Positions 37,688-49,052 of a DNA stretch of 64,000 nt are shown here, piece after piece (the stretch's first letter is position 1; each line of letters begins with the position of its first letter). A program made the translations under genes and the position numbers. The stretch comes from Branchiostoma floridae (Eukaryota; Chordata; Leptocardii; Amphioxiformes; Branchiostomatidae). Location of the stretch: positions 13,062,003-13,126,002 of the forward strand of contig NC_049984.1 of NCBI RefSeq assembly GCF_000003815.2. Direction: 5' to 3'. The notes beneath the pieces were generated by a model that was not told where the DNA came from, searched no databases, and saw only the letters and a program-made list of their open reading frames with translations.

Positions 37688-40600
37688 TCATAGCTTTGCC
37701 GGTGGTCGCCTGTCGCTGACAAGGTCACGATTAGACTTGGCCTCCTCCTGGTACACCTCCACCACCTCCCTGTACACATCCTCCTTCATGGCCTTCATCA
37801 TGGTGCGGCTAAATCCACTCTTCCCTACACACTCACGGGCCATTCTGGAAGTCAGACAAGTCAGGATGACATTATGAAATGATGAACAAACCTGTTATCA
37901 GTAAAGGTATCATTTCAAACTTCCGCAATGTAACAAACAACATACATACGCGTACTTTTCAGCAATGTCCTTTTCAAAGGTGTCCAACATACTCCATATG
38001 CAGCTCTTAATTCATCACAAATGGTTATACACCCATGTGGATAAATGGGCAAATTCCCATGTATGGGAAGGCTATGTATTTATTTCACTCTTAGAGCATT
38101 TTTGAGAAATACAAGGTGTAGAAGAGTCCACCATATTTTGTCAACTAACACAAAACTGTACTTTTTCAAAGCTTAAGTTTCTACATCTACAAGTGTATGC
38201 CCTTTAGTAGGGCTGGGTACCGGTACAGAAAATCCAGGTCCGGTTCAGGTCCAAAGGATCAGGTCCAGGTCCGGACCTGAACCTGGACCTGATGCAGTAT
38301 AACTCATACCAATTGTCCATTTCACTACAAAGAAATCTGTTTGGTGGAGTATTAGACTTACACTGGCGTTTTAAAATCCTACAACGCTAACTGCACCTGT
38401 ACAATTGACTGTAAACCTTGGTAGAAATTACTATAAACTCTACTTCACTCTTGCCATTTTCTTCCAACTGCAAGCGCCAAAACGTGTGAATGCCTGATAA
38501 AATAATATGTCAATTTTCTAATCGGTCCAACATCCGGTCCACCTAATTTTTTCAGGTCCGGTTTTTCTGGACCGGTCCAATAAGAAAAAATGGTTTTGTA
38601 CCGGTATGCTGTACCGATACCCAGCCCTACCCTTTAGGCCTTATCTTCAAGCAGATCTTCCAGTGGAATACAGTCTTAGCTGGAAGTTACATTTTGGCCA
38701 CCAGAAGATCTACTTGCCTGTGGATACTAAGTCAGAGTTGAGACCCTGTACCTGACAGCTTGATCCAGAAGCTGCTCCTGCTCACACACAGCATCCACCA
38801 CTCCCCTCCTGGCACACTCCTCTCCTGGGAACCGCTTCCCAAACAACAGGATGTCTCTCTGAACATCACCACCAGGCAGCCTCCTCCTGTAGGGTCCATC
38901 AGGAAAATGCAATGATTGAAGACCTTTGTTGCACATTTTTGCCACACCAGGCTAAGTACAGGTCACAACAAGACATGATGAAGAAATACAGTTAACAGAT
39001 ATAAAAGATTTTAAAAAACTTCTTGCTTTTCAAAACCATAGCCAATGTTGCAATCAGCCACTCAGGGCCAACTTTGCTACTATTGCATTGAAACAATCTA
39101 AGTACATGTAGATGGAATTGGTGTAAATTTCCAGATGGTGAAATGATGACTCAAAGTCCCAAAATATCTTTTGTCATTGAATTGAAGACAGAACCTCCTT
39201 GCAGCTTGCTTCCAAGTACAATAAATTAATGATATTTGAAATGATAAGTGGTAATGGTATTTACTGGTACATTATCCAATGATCATCATCATCATCATCG
39301 CGGGCTGCTTGCCCGGACCAAGTCCACCCTCTCCTTCCAGACGTCTCTGTCCCCCATAGCGTTCTTAATCCAATGATGTACTAGTGATAGGATGGTGAAC
39401 CAACATTAGAGACTTCTTAATGAAGTATTGAAAGGGAACTACTTTACTTGAGCAGTGACACCATTGCGGGGTCGAAGCGCAGCTCGAGGTATATCTCAGG
39501 CATGCAGAACCAGCCTTGCTTGGACCGCATCACCCTGTAGTCGTGACATACAGCCAACAGGGCACCGCCTGCAAAGCAGTGTCCTGAAACAAATGCAGGA
39601 TAGAGTCATCATGTCATATGATTTTACACAATTGATTGGAATTCTGGCCAATTTTTAAGTCTGTCTATATATTTAGAGAAAAGCACAATATTGAAAGTCT
39701 CACTGCATGGTTGACAAAAGCAAACTTACTGGTAACCAAGTGGTAGATGACATTGACTACATGTATTTTCTCAAACTTTGTGTAAATCAACATAAGGAGA
39801 ATTGCATGTGTGTGTGTGTGTGTGTGACTGATACATCTGTAGATACTGCAAATTAAAGGCTAAGAGTTCCTACCATTAATAGCAGCGATGGTAGGAAGGG
39901 GAAATGTGAGGATCCTCATCTTCACTTCTCCGAACTTGTCCAGAAACTGCCGCTGTACGTCCGGTCCTTGTGGCATCAGCCAGTCCAGATCTATCCCATT
40001 GGAGTAGAACTTCCCCACCCCAGTGGTGACCATAGCTTGGACATCTGGGTAACTGGGAGAAATAAGTGAACAGAAAACTAGAAGTCTTGGTCTTTCCATT
40101 CATGAACTGACTTCTAGTAGGTTTTTTAGAAAAAGTTGTCCAGTCCAGATAGCTGAAAACCTGTCCAGTCTGAAAAGAGGGTCTGCATTGAAGTTGCCGG
40201 CAATGCTTAATGCTAAATTCAGCAGGTTGGCAACTCCCATGGCAGGTTACTGTCGCTCGCACGGAGGAACCCCTCACTTGACCTGCTCCAGTCTTTTCTA
40301 CATCTCGCAGTTCTTAGATGTCTCTGCAGGCTGTCTCTCCATCTGGTGCATGGCTGCCCTCTTTGTCTCCTCCATTTAAAGGTAGGCAACATTCAAGCCT
40401 GAAACCAAATGCACCAACTGAGGGGAGGAATAAGTATTTCAGTTGCACTGTGTATATACCCACCACTGTGACAGGAATGTTCTGTCAATAGTGCCAAAAT
40501 CTTATTGACAGGAACATCCTGTCACTAAGTGCAAACAATCTTATTGACAGGATTATCTAGTAAATAGCGCCAAGAAATTATTACGGACAGGAACATCCTG

Positions 40601-40840
40601 TCAATAGTGCCAAAAATTCTTATTGACAGGAGCATCCTGTCCATAGCCTTTGTCAGCCTAGCTGTAATGACCTTTGATACTTCGAAAAACTAATATCACT
40701 GTTCCTACATACCTGAGTACCTTGTCCAATGCTGCATTCAGGTCGGCCAGGAATTTGAGGTTGAGTCTGTTCTCTCCCCGATCCATGGACACTATCGCCA
40801 CTTTCCCCCTCACCTCCACACTAATGTCACCACTGCCCAT
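37688..40840 (-). CDS. Peroxisomal enoyl-CoA delta-isomerase-like crotonase
   Basis: Five minus-strand exons (40840-40713, 40052-39874, 39583-39448, 38886-38752, 37844-37688) join in phase to 244 aa. Order of features: MGSGDISVEVRGKVAIVSM and RGENRLNL at the N-terminus; GKFYSNGIDLDWL (about 58-70), the first oxyanion-hole strand; NGHCFAGGALLAVCHDYRVM (about 101-120), the second; then MPEIYLEL, whose Glu is the expected catalytic base; RDILLFGKRFPGEECARRGVVD; and a C-terminal end PPAKL. AKL is a good type-1 peroxisomal targeting signal. The short length, lack of an acyl-CoA-binding domain and overall pattern resemble plant-type ECI more than vertebrate ECI1 or ECI2. The likely reaction is shifting cis/trans-3 enoyl-CoA to trans-2 enoyl-CoA for beta-oxidation. 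The acceptor of exon 4 (38886) is my best choice among close alternatives. Intron 4 holds a hAT-like MITE. The stop faces that of CMC2 across 482 bp. Confidence 0.85.
38208..38629. mobile_element. 422-bp hAT-type MITE with 8-bp target duplication
   Basis: The ends TAGGGCTGGGTACCGGTACA and, inverted, TAGGGCTGGGTATCGGTACA are flanked on both sides by the 8-bp word CCCTTTAG (38200-38207 and 38630-38637). Eight-bp duplications are the hallmark of hAT elements. The inside has repeated (a)ggtccgg/ccggacct phrases and no frame. It lies in intron 4 of the isomerase gene. Confidence 0.9.
39286..39300. repeat. (ATC)n microsatellite
   Basis: A short run of ATC trinucleotides in an intron of the isomerase gene. 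A (TG)n run also occurs at about 39805-39823. Confidence 0.85.
40466..40642. repeat. Minisatellite, four copies of a unit of about 44 bp
   Basis: Units read roughly cttattgacaggaacatcct followed by gtcaatagtgccaaaaat, with substitutions in each copy. Each unit contains a small palindrome around gacagga-catcctgtc. It lies within intron 1 of the isomerase gene. Confidence 0.85.
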
Positions 40841-43725
40841 TGTGTAGTAGATGTGTTAAGTGCAGAAAACACAGGATAACGATGCATAAAGGCTACGTAC
40901 CGGTACCTCGTCTTATACGAGTACGAACTGAACTGAACTAAAGTCGAGTACCCATAACACAGGGCATAGTTCAACTGTTGTCCGTACGGACGTTGACCTT
41001 TGACATCTGCTATTATTGTCTCGCACAGCTGTGGCAAAATGTGGTCTCTTAGTAATGTTAGACGTCTCATAAACGTAAACCCGTGATGCCGTGATGACTT
41101 CATTTATATGTATTGATGACATTCGCCCGCGCATCAATTTTCGTCCATTTCCAATGAATAAATTCGACGAAATGCGATCATACTGCAAATGGAAGCTGCA
41201 AAAAATCGGAGCAAATGGACTGAGTGAGCGAAGTCTTCCAAAAGCAAGGAAGAAGATGTTAAAAAAGCAAAAATGAAGAATCCGTTGTTGGTATATCATG
41301 TTCTGTGTGTTTGGTTATTTGTTTAACCTTCCTGGCCATTCAGATTTCATCTTGAAGGCAACTTTTTATCGCACATTCGCATTTTGTTTGGGGGAGGACA
41401 TCATCCATCTACAAAATATTAAAGTATGGAGTCTATGGACTGATGAGAAAAAGCGCTACATCCGCGTACATTTTCGGCCGTTTTCAAAAATAAAGAAAGT
41501 TATCAACCACACTGTAAATCGTACAAAGCAGCTGGAAAATGAGCAAATACATGCTGCAGATTGTCAAATAATATCGGAAAAGAAGTTTTTTAAGGCCACA
41601 GAATGCCAACGTAAATTCCAAGGACAAAGAAAAAGATGTGAAAGAACAAAAATGAAGAACCTATTGTTCGGCATACCATACCGATCTGTCATTTGGTCAA
41701 CTTTCGTAAGCACTTCATAATTATGACACTTGTTTTTTTACCAAACTTTTTTATTCGCACACTCGCATCAGTTTTGAGGTTCGAAGAGGATGTCATCCAT
41801 ATGATCAAATCAACGTGGCCTAAATGACCTTGACAATACAGCCCTGCAGCGCCAAAGCTTTCAATAGTTACAGACACGTGATCTTGCGGATACGTGACGT
41901 CAGCAATTGGTCAAACGCGATTACCACCAACACAGATGAGCTTCCATGTTAAACGAGAGATGCTTAGTCTTAAGGGCCGTCACACTGTTAATGACCGTCG
42001 GCTGGAATTTTTGATCGTCAGAAGATCGCAAATTTCAAAACCACTAGAGTCCAGTTTGAAGACATTTGATGGGTTTCGGTGACCGGCGAACGCGCAGTGA
42101 TCGGTAGGACACCGGCCGTATCACTGCCGAAAATGTCCATACAGCGTTCGCAGGCCGTCGGGTGAGCCTCAAGCCTTTTTCGGCTTTTGACGCCGACTTA
42201 AACATCTGAAGCGGGAAAATAGAAAATATTTGTCGTGTTCTAGACGTAGGAACTGCAGTTCAAGCCAAACAAACCATATAATGTATAACTTGTATAGTTA
42301 CAGTAACGTTTCCGTGCTGCTAAAACACAGGAAACATACATAACTTTCTGTGGAAATAACTTTGAAATATTACAAAGAGTTTGGGTCATGTTCAAAATAG
42401 ACCCAGATAGATACATGTTTGTGAACAATCAAGCTTCAGAATGCCTTTCCACCATTCCGATTTTTCCTCAGTAGAAATGTACCAACATTTATCCGCAGCC
42501 TCATAAAGGGCCATCGATCATCTGTAAGTTAAGGCACACCCAACCCGCGTAATGATAATTCGAAACGTGCATCATTAGAGTAAGAGGGACGCTGCGGATG
42601 GGTATTTGCGCAATTTTACTTGTGATAGAAAATATGACAGCTGGATCACATAGTTTTTGACTGATTGTTTATAGCTGGGTCGGAAATATGTTATTTTGTA
42701 AAAACAAAATTATATGTGTGCAGTTACCTACGACCTCTTGGCAAGGAACAAATGCAGCACATCATCATACATTAGTCCATACATCAGCTACGGGTTTGGT
42801 TTGAACACACCCAAAATATGGTAATATATGTATTTTGGGTTATAACGTTAGGTGATAAATATGGCCTATTTAGATTATATACATTTTGCGGTTTGGGTGT
42901 ACTTCAACCAAGTTATTAACTTTTCTAACGGTTGAGAAGATACAATTGACACATCAGGCTATTGTTAAAACAAAATTCATTTGATAAAAACATAAGGTAG
43001 CTATGAATATAAACAAGCAAGACCATTAGTCTTGATCGTTAGCAACATAAAAGAGGTACTACAAAAATTCGTCATCTCTGAAACAGCGTAAGTCCGTTGC
43101 GTGGTTTGAATATTTCATAAGTCACTCATTGCAATTGAAACCTTTAGAACTCACCGCCTTCACTTCTCTGATCAAGGACGTTATATAACGTCCTTGCTCT
43201 GATATTAGTTCCACCCATTTTTATGACCTGTTCATTGTGCTTTCTTCTGAAAAGTAGCCATCGCCCAGAAACGAGCGGTGTAATTATAGTCTGACGAGAG
43301 AAATATTGAAAAATAAACTCGTGAAATAAGCAATTGTTTTCTAGGTACAAAAATGGTTCTTATGCTAAGTAGATCTAGTAGAATCATTCGTGACAATAAT
43401 CATTGTTTTGACTCCTATTGTCTCGCGACAAACGAATCATTATAAGTAATATAACAACATTATGGTTTAGCCCATGTATTCATGACGTCATGGAGGTTGC
43501 TAATGGGCTGCCCGAAATCGATCATTAGATATAGATGTGTGGATTGCCCGAGTCTGTACAGTGTGTCCATCTGAGGAAGGTTTTGTCTTTGCACTGTTTT
43601 GATCACTATTTACCGTCAAAATTGGAGACAAAACTTTAAAAGTACATTGACTGGACCTGAGACAACATTCCCACCTGTGTCTCTTTGCGTAGACTGTAAA
43701 GGACAGACCAGTTTATAATAGAAGG
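40841..43725. other. Gap between the isomerase gene and the signal-peptide exon
   Basis: No gene was recognised. From 41098 to 41830 a repeat-derived segment is partly duplicated: aagatgttaaaaaagcaaaaatgaa near 41.25 kb resembles aagatgtgaaagaacaaaaatgaa near 41.63 kb. The segment starts and ends with inverted copies of the GATGACATCC-type repeat, so it is probably a decayed transposon. The 140-codon frame inside (41298-41720) has no recognisable domain. A palindromic insertion lies at 43173. Confidence 0.5.
43173..43196. mobile_element. 24-bp perfect palindromic insertion with 7-bp target duplication
   Basis: CAAGGACGTTAT/ATAACGTCCTTG is a perfect 24-bp palindrome flanked on both sides by CTCTGAT (43166-43172 and 43197-43203). 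It is a member of the short palindromic family described under findings. Confidence 0.85.
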
Positions 43726-43798
43726 ATGGCTTTACGACACGAAATTGTCGTCAGGTTCACCTGCTGTATCATTCTTATTTGTGCCGCAAGTGTGAAAG
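43726..43798 (+). CDS. Signal-peptide first exon, probably of the downstream multidomain gene
   Basis: The ATG opens 24 codons, MALRHEIVVRFTCCIILICA then ASVK, and the first base of a Gly codon. A good donor, GTAAGC, follows. A basic start, hydrophobic core and small residues before the end make a classical signal peptide. The exon ends in phase 1. The next plausible coding exon on this strand, 57274-57522, starts with the two bases needed and would continue as [11 protein letters not shown]. Linking the two across a 13.5-kb intron full of transposons is inference from phase and sense. Another, unseen partner exon is possible. Confidence 0.6.
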
Positions 43799-43892
43799 GT
43801 AAGCCCTATTGCTATCATCAAACTGTTGATTCAGAATACGATTTCTGCACTGGCTCGATCATCAAATGGAGACGAACGTTTATGGTATTTTT

Positions 43893-44635
43893 TACTCTCC
43901 AAGCAGAGGTCGAATCGCGCAGATATAGTAGTAGTCGAAAAAATTACACTCGCGCTCTTCCTACCTCTGCCACAGAACGGAACAGTACAAGGCTATTAAA
44001 TCTAATCACCTTGACACATTCAGGGCGTTTTGTAACTAGGTGCTAAGTCTTGGACGGGAGTTAGGAGTTTCTGCCCGCGCGCCGCGGGTGTTTCCTGTCT
44101 GCCAGTCGGAGCAAACAACACCCCATAAAATCGGTTGTGGCCGAGTCATGATAACGTCAAAACAAGCCATTATTTGTGTCCCTATGTTCTAGAAACGTTG
44201 GACAATCGCTTGTAGGTACGGTCAGATGTCAAACAGAAGTTAGAAACGAGATTTGTCCAGTCATAGTTGACGTTCTAAAACTCAGGCTTCACGCACTGCT
44301 GGCCGTTTTGCGACAACCGCATGCAGCCGTAAAAGTAATTCACTCGCGTTTTTCGCAGTTTACCACATGCTCAGATTAGCGTGTTCATCTATTGAATTGA
44401 CAATTTACTAATTCATATATTAACATGTAATTTATATTTGTAATTGATGCAAAAATATTTTCAGGGTGTAGAAAGTTACGTTATGATACTTTCAATGTAC
44501 CGGGAAGGAATGACGTCGGCCATTGTTGTCAGTGAATAGAGATCGCAGCGGGTGCTGGCGCGGCCCGCTGAACATGTGCCGGGCGCGCGACTACTACTAC
44601 TATATCTGCGCGATTCGACCTCTGCTTGGAGAGTA
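43893..44635. mobile_element. 743-bp element with inverted ends of about 45 bp
   Basis: The left end tactctccaagcagaggtcg, continuing cgcagatatagtagtagtcg, is repeated inverted at 44588-44635. The first 88 bp (43893-43980) are repeated exactly at 52640-52727. The element starts 94 bp inside the intron after the signal-peptide exon. No clear target duplication was found, and no transposase. Confidence 0.75.
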
Positions 44636-45361
44636 GTGACGAGTAGTGTCCATCTAGGCGTGCGTCCGTCCCCTCGAGTGTGAGAATGGCGCGGTCTGAG
44701 GTGTCGTCCGCCCAGCAACCCAGGCTGGTGTATCCGCTTGCTGTGTGAGGAAGGATCAGTTCGTTAATTGCAAAATGGAATTTTTCTACTTTTGTTCTTC
44801 TTTTAGGACGCCGAAAAACAGTTACTCAATCAACTTGATCCCAAATCCCGTTGCTTGAGTAACTGCGATTTGGCCTATGTGTACTTCATTGGACAAGTAG
44901 GCAAATTTGTGTGTTTTGTTTTGGGTGTCTTGAAAAAAAAAAAAAAAAACAGGATTCCTGTATATATGCAACACACTTCGGTTGATCTAAGGCGGCCCAG
45001 GCACGCTCGATTTGTGTTCGACTTCGGGCGCGTGTCCCCTTGTCCAGCCGAATTCGAACTATATTCGATGACGTTCCATTACGTAATTCGAACCGAACGC
45101 GCATTCGAACCCGTGGTTATTTGCGACCTTTCAATGTAAACACGCACCGCAAGGACCTTCTATCCTTTGTGAATGCCCAGCTCAAAATAAGAGTATTGAT
45201 GTTCATAGTACTCACGTTTTACTTATACTCCCTTTCTTATCGAAATTGTCCGAGGGTATTTTGTGCAGTCATTTAATGTTTTTCCTATGGTGCATTTTCA
45301 ACGAAAAATTGAAAAAATATAGTCGTTTCTGATGTTTTTGGCCCCCCAAAACAATGTAATC

Positions 45362-46442
45362 CTAACGGGAGGGGGCCATACTTCGACACCCGTTCTAAGT
45401 GGATGCGCATGGCTTTTGTCAATGTACATTTTACAGTGAACTCATCAAAAACAAGTTAAGATCTTGTATGCATCCATATAACTGTTATTGAAGCTGTACA
45501 GATATATATTTCATTTAACAGTAGCGTTCCGCACTGTACTTTGACAGCGCACGAAACTTACGGCAGGTTTTCGGCTTGCGTCCTAGCAGAACGTTCCAAC
45601 ACAAAAAAGGGGTCCAAACTCCGACATAGTAACAACCAGACCATCGCCGTGCATTTTTAAACAACTTATGCAAATAGAATAGCACTAAAAGTCTTCATTA
45701 TATTTTTTTTTGTACCAAATATAGGTCATAATTTGTATTACGCGACTTATTCAAATACGGTGTGTTAAAACGTTTACCTCTCACGGTGAGACCAACTTGC
45801 CGCAAAACGGCAGCGCATTGTTACGTTGGACTGTGACGGCATTTTCGCTTTTCGGCTTCCTTGATTGCCATTTCATCCTGTCTTTTGGCAGCAGCAACGG
45901 CTACAGGATTTTTTAGTCGGTAGAGATCGATTTTTCTTGAATGTTTGTCGCTCTACGGACGGGTTGACTGAGTTCAACGTGTTGAGCATCGCTCGCCCGC
46001 CTGCGTGCGTGATAGTAAAATGGCGGGGCCCCGACTGGGTGAACATTGTGGCATCATTTTAGCTCCGTTTATCCAAGCCAGTTAAAGGCAGAAGAGAACA
46101 CAGGTATTATTTTTCGGAAGGCTAATAAACATCATTTCTATGTGTGGTGATATTTTTTCACATGTCGTATTTTGCGAAGAATAATTCAAGAGTTTCCCGG
46201 GCCATGGTCTCGATACGTTCGCTCGTCAACTTGCACGGAAGGCGTCAAACTTGTGCAAGTTTTTCAATCGTTATCTGTGGGACTTGCTAACTTCGACACA
46301 TACCCCGCCTTTGTAGTTATTTACAACAAGGTTTAGTCTACAGCTAGTGTACTTCTCATGTGCAGGCATCTATGCATTTCTCCGCAACAATGATTTTTAA
46401 AACCTGTCGAACTTTGGACCCCTGTCTAAGTATGGCCCCCTC
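45362..46442. mobile_element. 1.1-kb element with inverted ends
   Basis: The left end taacgggagggggccatact, followed by tcgacacccg, is repeated inverted at the right as taacgggagggggccatact followed by tagacagggg. No protein is encoded. The internal text includes another tilted copy of the motif (aaaaaaggggtccaaactcc near 45.6 kb). Confidence 0.65.
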
Positions 46443-47604
46443 CCGTTAATGTCAAACAAAATACCCTCGGATGAAAATGATAAGTATGAGGTAGGCTTTT
46501 ATTCCTTAGAATACCATGATAGGAGGTCCTATTTCCACCTTGCCATAGACCTATGAAATAGACACCACTTTTTTTTACCAAAATGTGTATTTCTAGCCCG
46601 AAATCCGGTATGTAACACAACAAAATCACAAGTATTCAATGTCTTTCAAGTAGTTCTTAAACTGTGTGAGTTTTTATCGAGATGCGACCAAGGAATCAAA
46701 AGATATATTCATATGTATAGAATACTACTTCTAGCCAACCGAGACCATAGATGCCAATACAGCAGCCCGGACACAACATTAAACATATACCTCAGCACCG
46801 GACATATGGTCTAGTCCTCACTCATAGTGAGCAAATGAGCTGGTCGCAATCATCATGTTTGATTTAGGGCGAAGAGATGCGGTTACAGTTACAATGCACA
46901 TGTAACCTTGGAGTGGCCTTCAGGTATTGTTACGTGGTGACCATAAAAAAAAGATCGATCGAGTGAAAACAACACTTCTTACTGACGCGTCCTTCCAGCC
47001 ATTTGCCTCCTGAATATTTTATTCATCTAATAAAGAATTTCTACACGGCTGCACGTGTGTCTTTTGAACTTTTCTATAAAAAAGAACTAACGTTACTATC
47101 AGTGCTATTAGTCCAGGCGGAGATACCTGAAAACAATGTGGTTTCGTAGCCACCCAGTACTTATTCAGTTTAGGTCTCTTTATGCAAATTTATGCAAGTT
47201 AGGTGATTATGTCCGAAATTAAAAATGAAACAGCATAAATTAAGTAATACTTGTGCAAATAACATGAAAAAATTTCGTCACAATTGGAAGGAGAGTGTTC
47301 ATTTTCTGATAATTAGAAGTGCCTATCTCGTTTCTATGGCAACCATTGCTAAAGAAAAGATAATTCCACAGCAACGGGGAGGCCTATGGTTTTCTACAGC
47401 CATTTGAAGTACATGAAAGTCATCCATTCATGAAGCAATTGTTGTATTTCATAGCAACAATAATACAGTAACCTAAGAATCTCCTCCTGGACTATATATA
47501 GTAGTCCATAAAAAACGTAAATGTTGCAAGCACTTAACATTAATTCGCCTAATTACATAAATCCATTACTGTACTTTGAAAAGCATTGTGGTTGAGAGAT
47601 CTCT

Positions 47605-47765
47605 ATTGTAGCATCAGGTGCCCATTTTTACACCTGGTTGGAGTGAGGAAGGTCGTGTAAAGTGCCTTTCCCCAAGGACATAACGTCAGGGCACGGCGGG
47701 TATTGAACTCGCGACCTCTTGATTCCGAGCCGAACGCTCTACCAGTTACGCCACACACGACGCCA
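47605..47765 (-). repeat. tRNA-derived SINE with clear A and B boxes
   Basis: On the minus strand the head reads gtggcgtaactggtagagcg (A-box region), then aggtcgcgagttcaatacccg (B-box region), then a tail ending cttggggaaaggcactttac. The head is tRNA-like, but the acceptor stem is not complementary, so it is a SINE and not a tRNA gene. The tail is shared with the copy at 31530. Confidence 0.75.
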
Positions 47766-47967
47766 CCCGAGTTTGCGCGGATCTTCCGTGGTAACATTCT
47801 TTATCAAACGAACACAAATAAACAAGAACAGACGGGATGACGGTGCACTGAAGTAAATACAACTTATTTGAGCGCCGCCATCATACATGAACAGATTTTA
47901 ACAAGCAAAGATGGCTGAACAGGTAAATGAATGCAAATATCGTTGAAGAGGTTCATCAGTCACGTTA

Positions 47968-48106
47968 TGCATACATGTACTATCAATTTTCTTCCAAGGT
48001 AGAGTGGTACCTCCAAATTTTCGACGCCTGACTTTATATCTTGGACCAAGACGTGCTGTCAGACATCGAAAATTTGGAGAAAGAAAATTGATAGTTAATG
48101 TATGCA
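47968..48106. mobile_element. 139-bp foldback element
   Basis: The inverted ends tgcatacatgtactatcaat and tgcatacattaactatcaat extend through ccaaattttcgacg/ccaaattttcgatg, so nearly the whole element folds back. It lies in the long putative intron. Confidence 0.75.
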
Positions 48107-49052
48107 AGTGTTTCATAGCACCGTAAGAAAGACAATTAAGGTCATACATGTGTCCTAAGATCCTTGAAAGCTAGCCGAGGAGAGCTATGATTACTAATGT
48201 TACAACACCCTTTTCCCTGCATGCCTTTCTCAATGTAATCCGTATATAAGACGTCTGTATTACAGAAATATACTTGTGCTGAGAGTTTGCTCATTTCTGT
48301 TACACAAAACAGTTGGATCAATGAATTGCACGTTCGTGTTGGGACCGTTCTCAGTGAAAAGTGCAAAAAAGCGAATTTAGCCCACAAATGATGGCTTATT
48401 TTTCGAAAAGTGCAAAATAGCGATTTTAGCCCCAAAATGACAGCTTATTTTTTCTTCGATATATATAGGTTATGTATTATAGTCAAACGTAAGATATGTT
48501 GCTGGTAACGTTTGTTACAACAGTACCATTTAGCTTTTTCTTCGGAATGATTTTCGATTTTCAGCTAAACCATTAAACCATATCGGTTTGGGTGTCTGAG
48601 TACGAGAACATACGGAGTGCCTAGCAAAAAGAAGGTCGGGTTTCCGGTCGGGTAAACGAAAACACACCATTTTCTCCGGGGGATTTATAAACTGGGCAGC
48701 GTTCTTACACCAGGTCAAATAAATAACGTAGAAACAATTGAACAATAATAACGTTTGTTACGTATACAGTCATTACTGTAAAACAGTTTGTACGCATGAA
48801 AGGCTACAACAATCCTTTCTTTTTCCTCTAGGAAGACAGAAAAACTATAAAATGTCACAAAACGGCATTTTTGTGTATGGTATTTGGCTAATACCTACAC
48901 AAGTAAAGTGACCTCGATAGACTAAACGTATTTTGTACTAACACAGCACGAAATCTGGTATTTAAGCAAGCTTAAACTCAACGTAAACGCGACGTTTCTG
49001 CACCCTTTCCGCAACTTAACGACTTCTTTCCGTGTTACCTTTACGTTGGCAC

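Noticed and set aside
40466-40642. Possible CRISPR-like array
   Set aside because: The spacers are not unique and the units are contiguous diverged copies. It is a minisatellite in an animal intron.
41298-41720. 140-codon plus-strand frame
   Set aside because: It lies in a partly duplicated repeat segment. Its HFRPFSKIKK text is a translation of the dispersed repeat and also appears in neighbouring copies, so it is unlikely to be a gene.
43726-44046. 106-codon frame read as one single-exon protein
   Set aside because: After the signal peptide the frame runs into the end of a repeated TIR element that is also present at 52640, so the downstream part is transposon sequence.
47640-47765. Candidate tRNA gene on the minus strand
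   Set aside because: A and B boxes are present, but the acceptor stem does not pair and the tail is that of a SINE.
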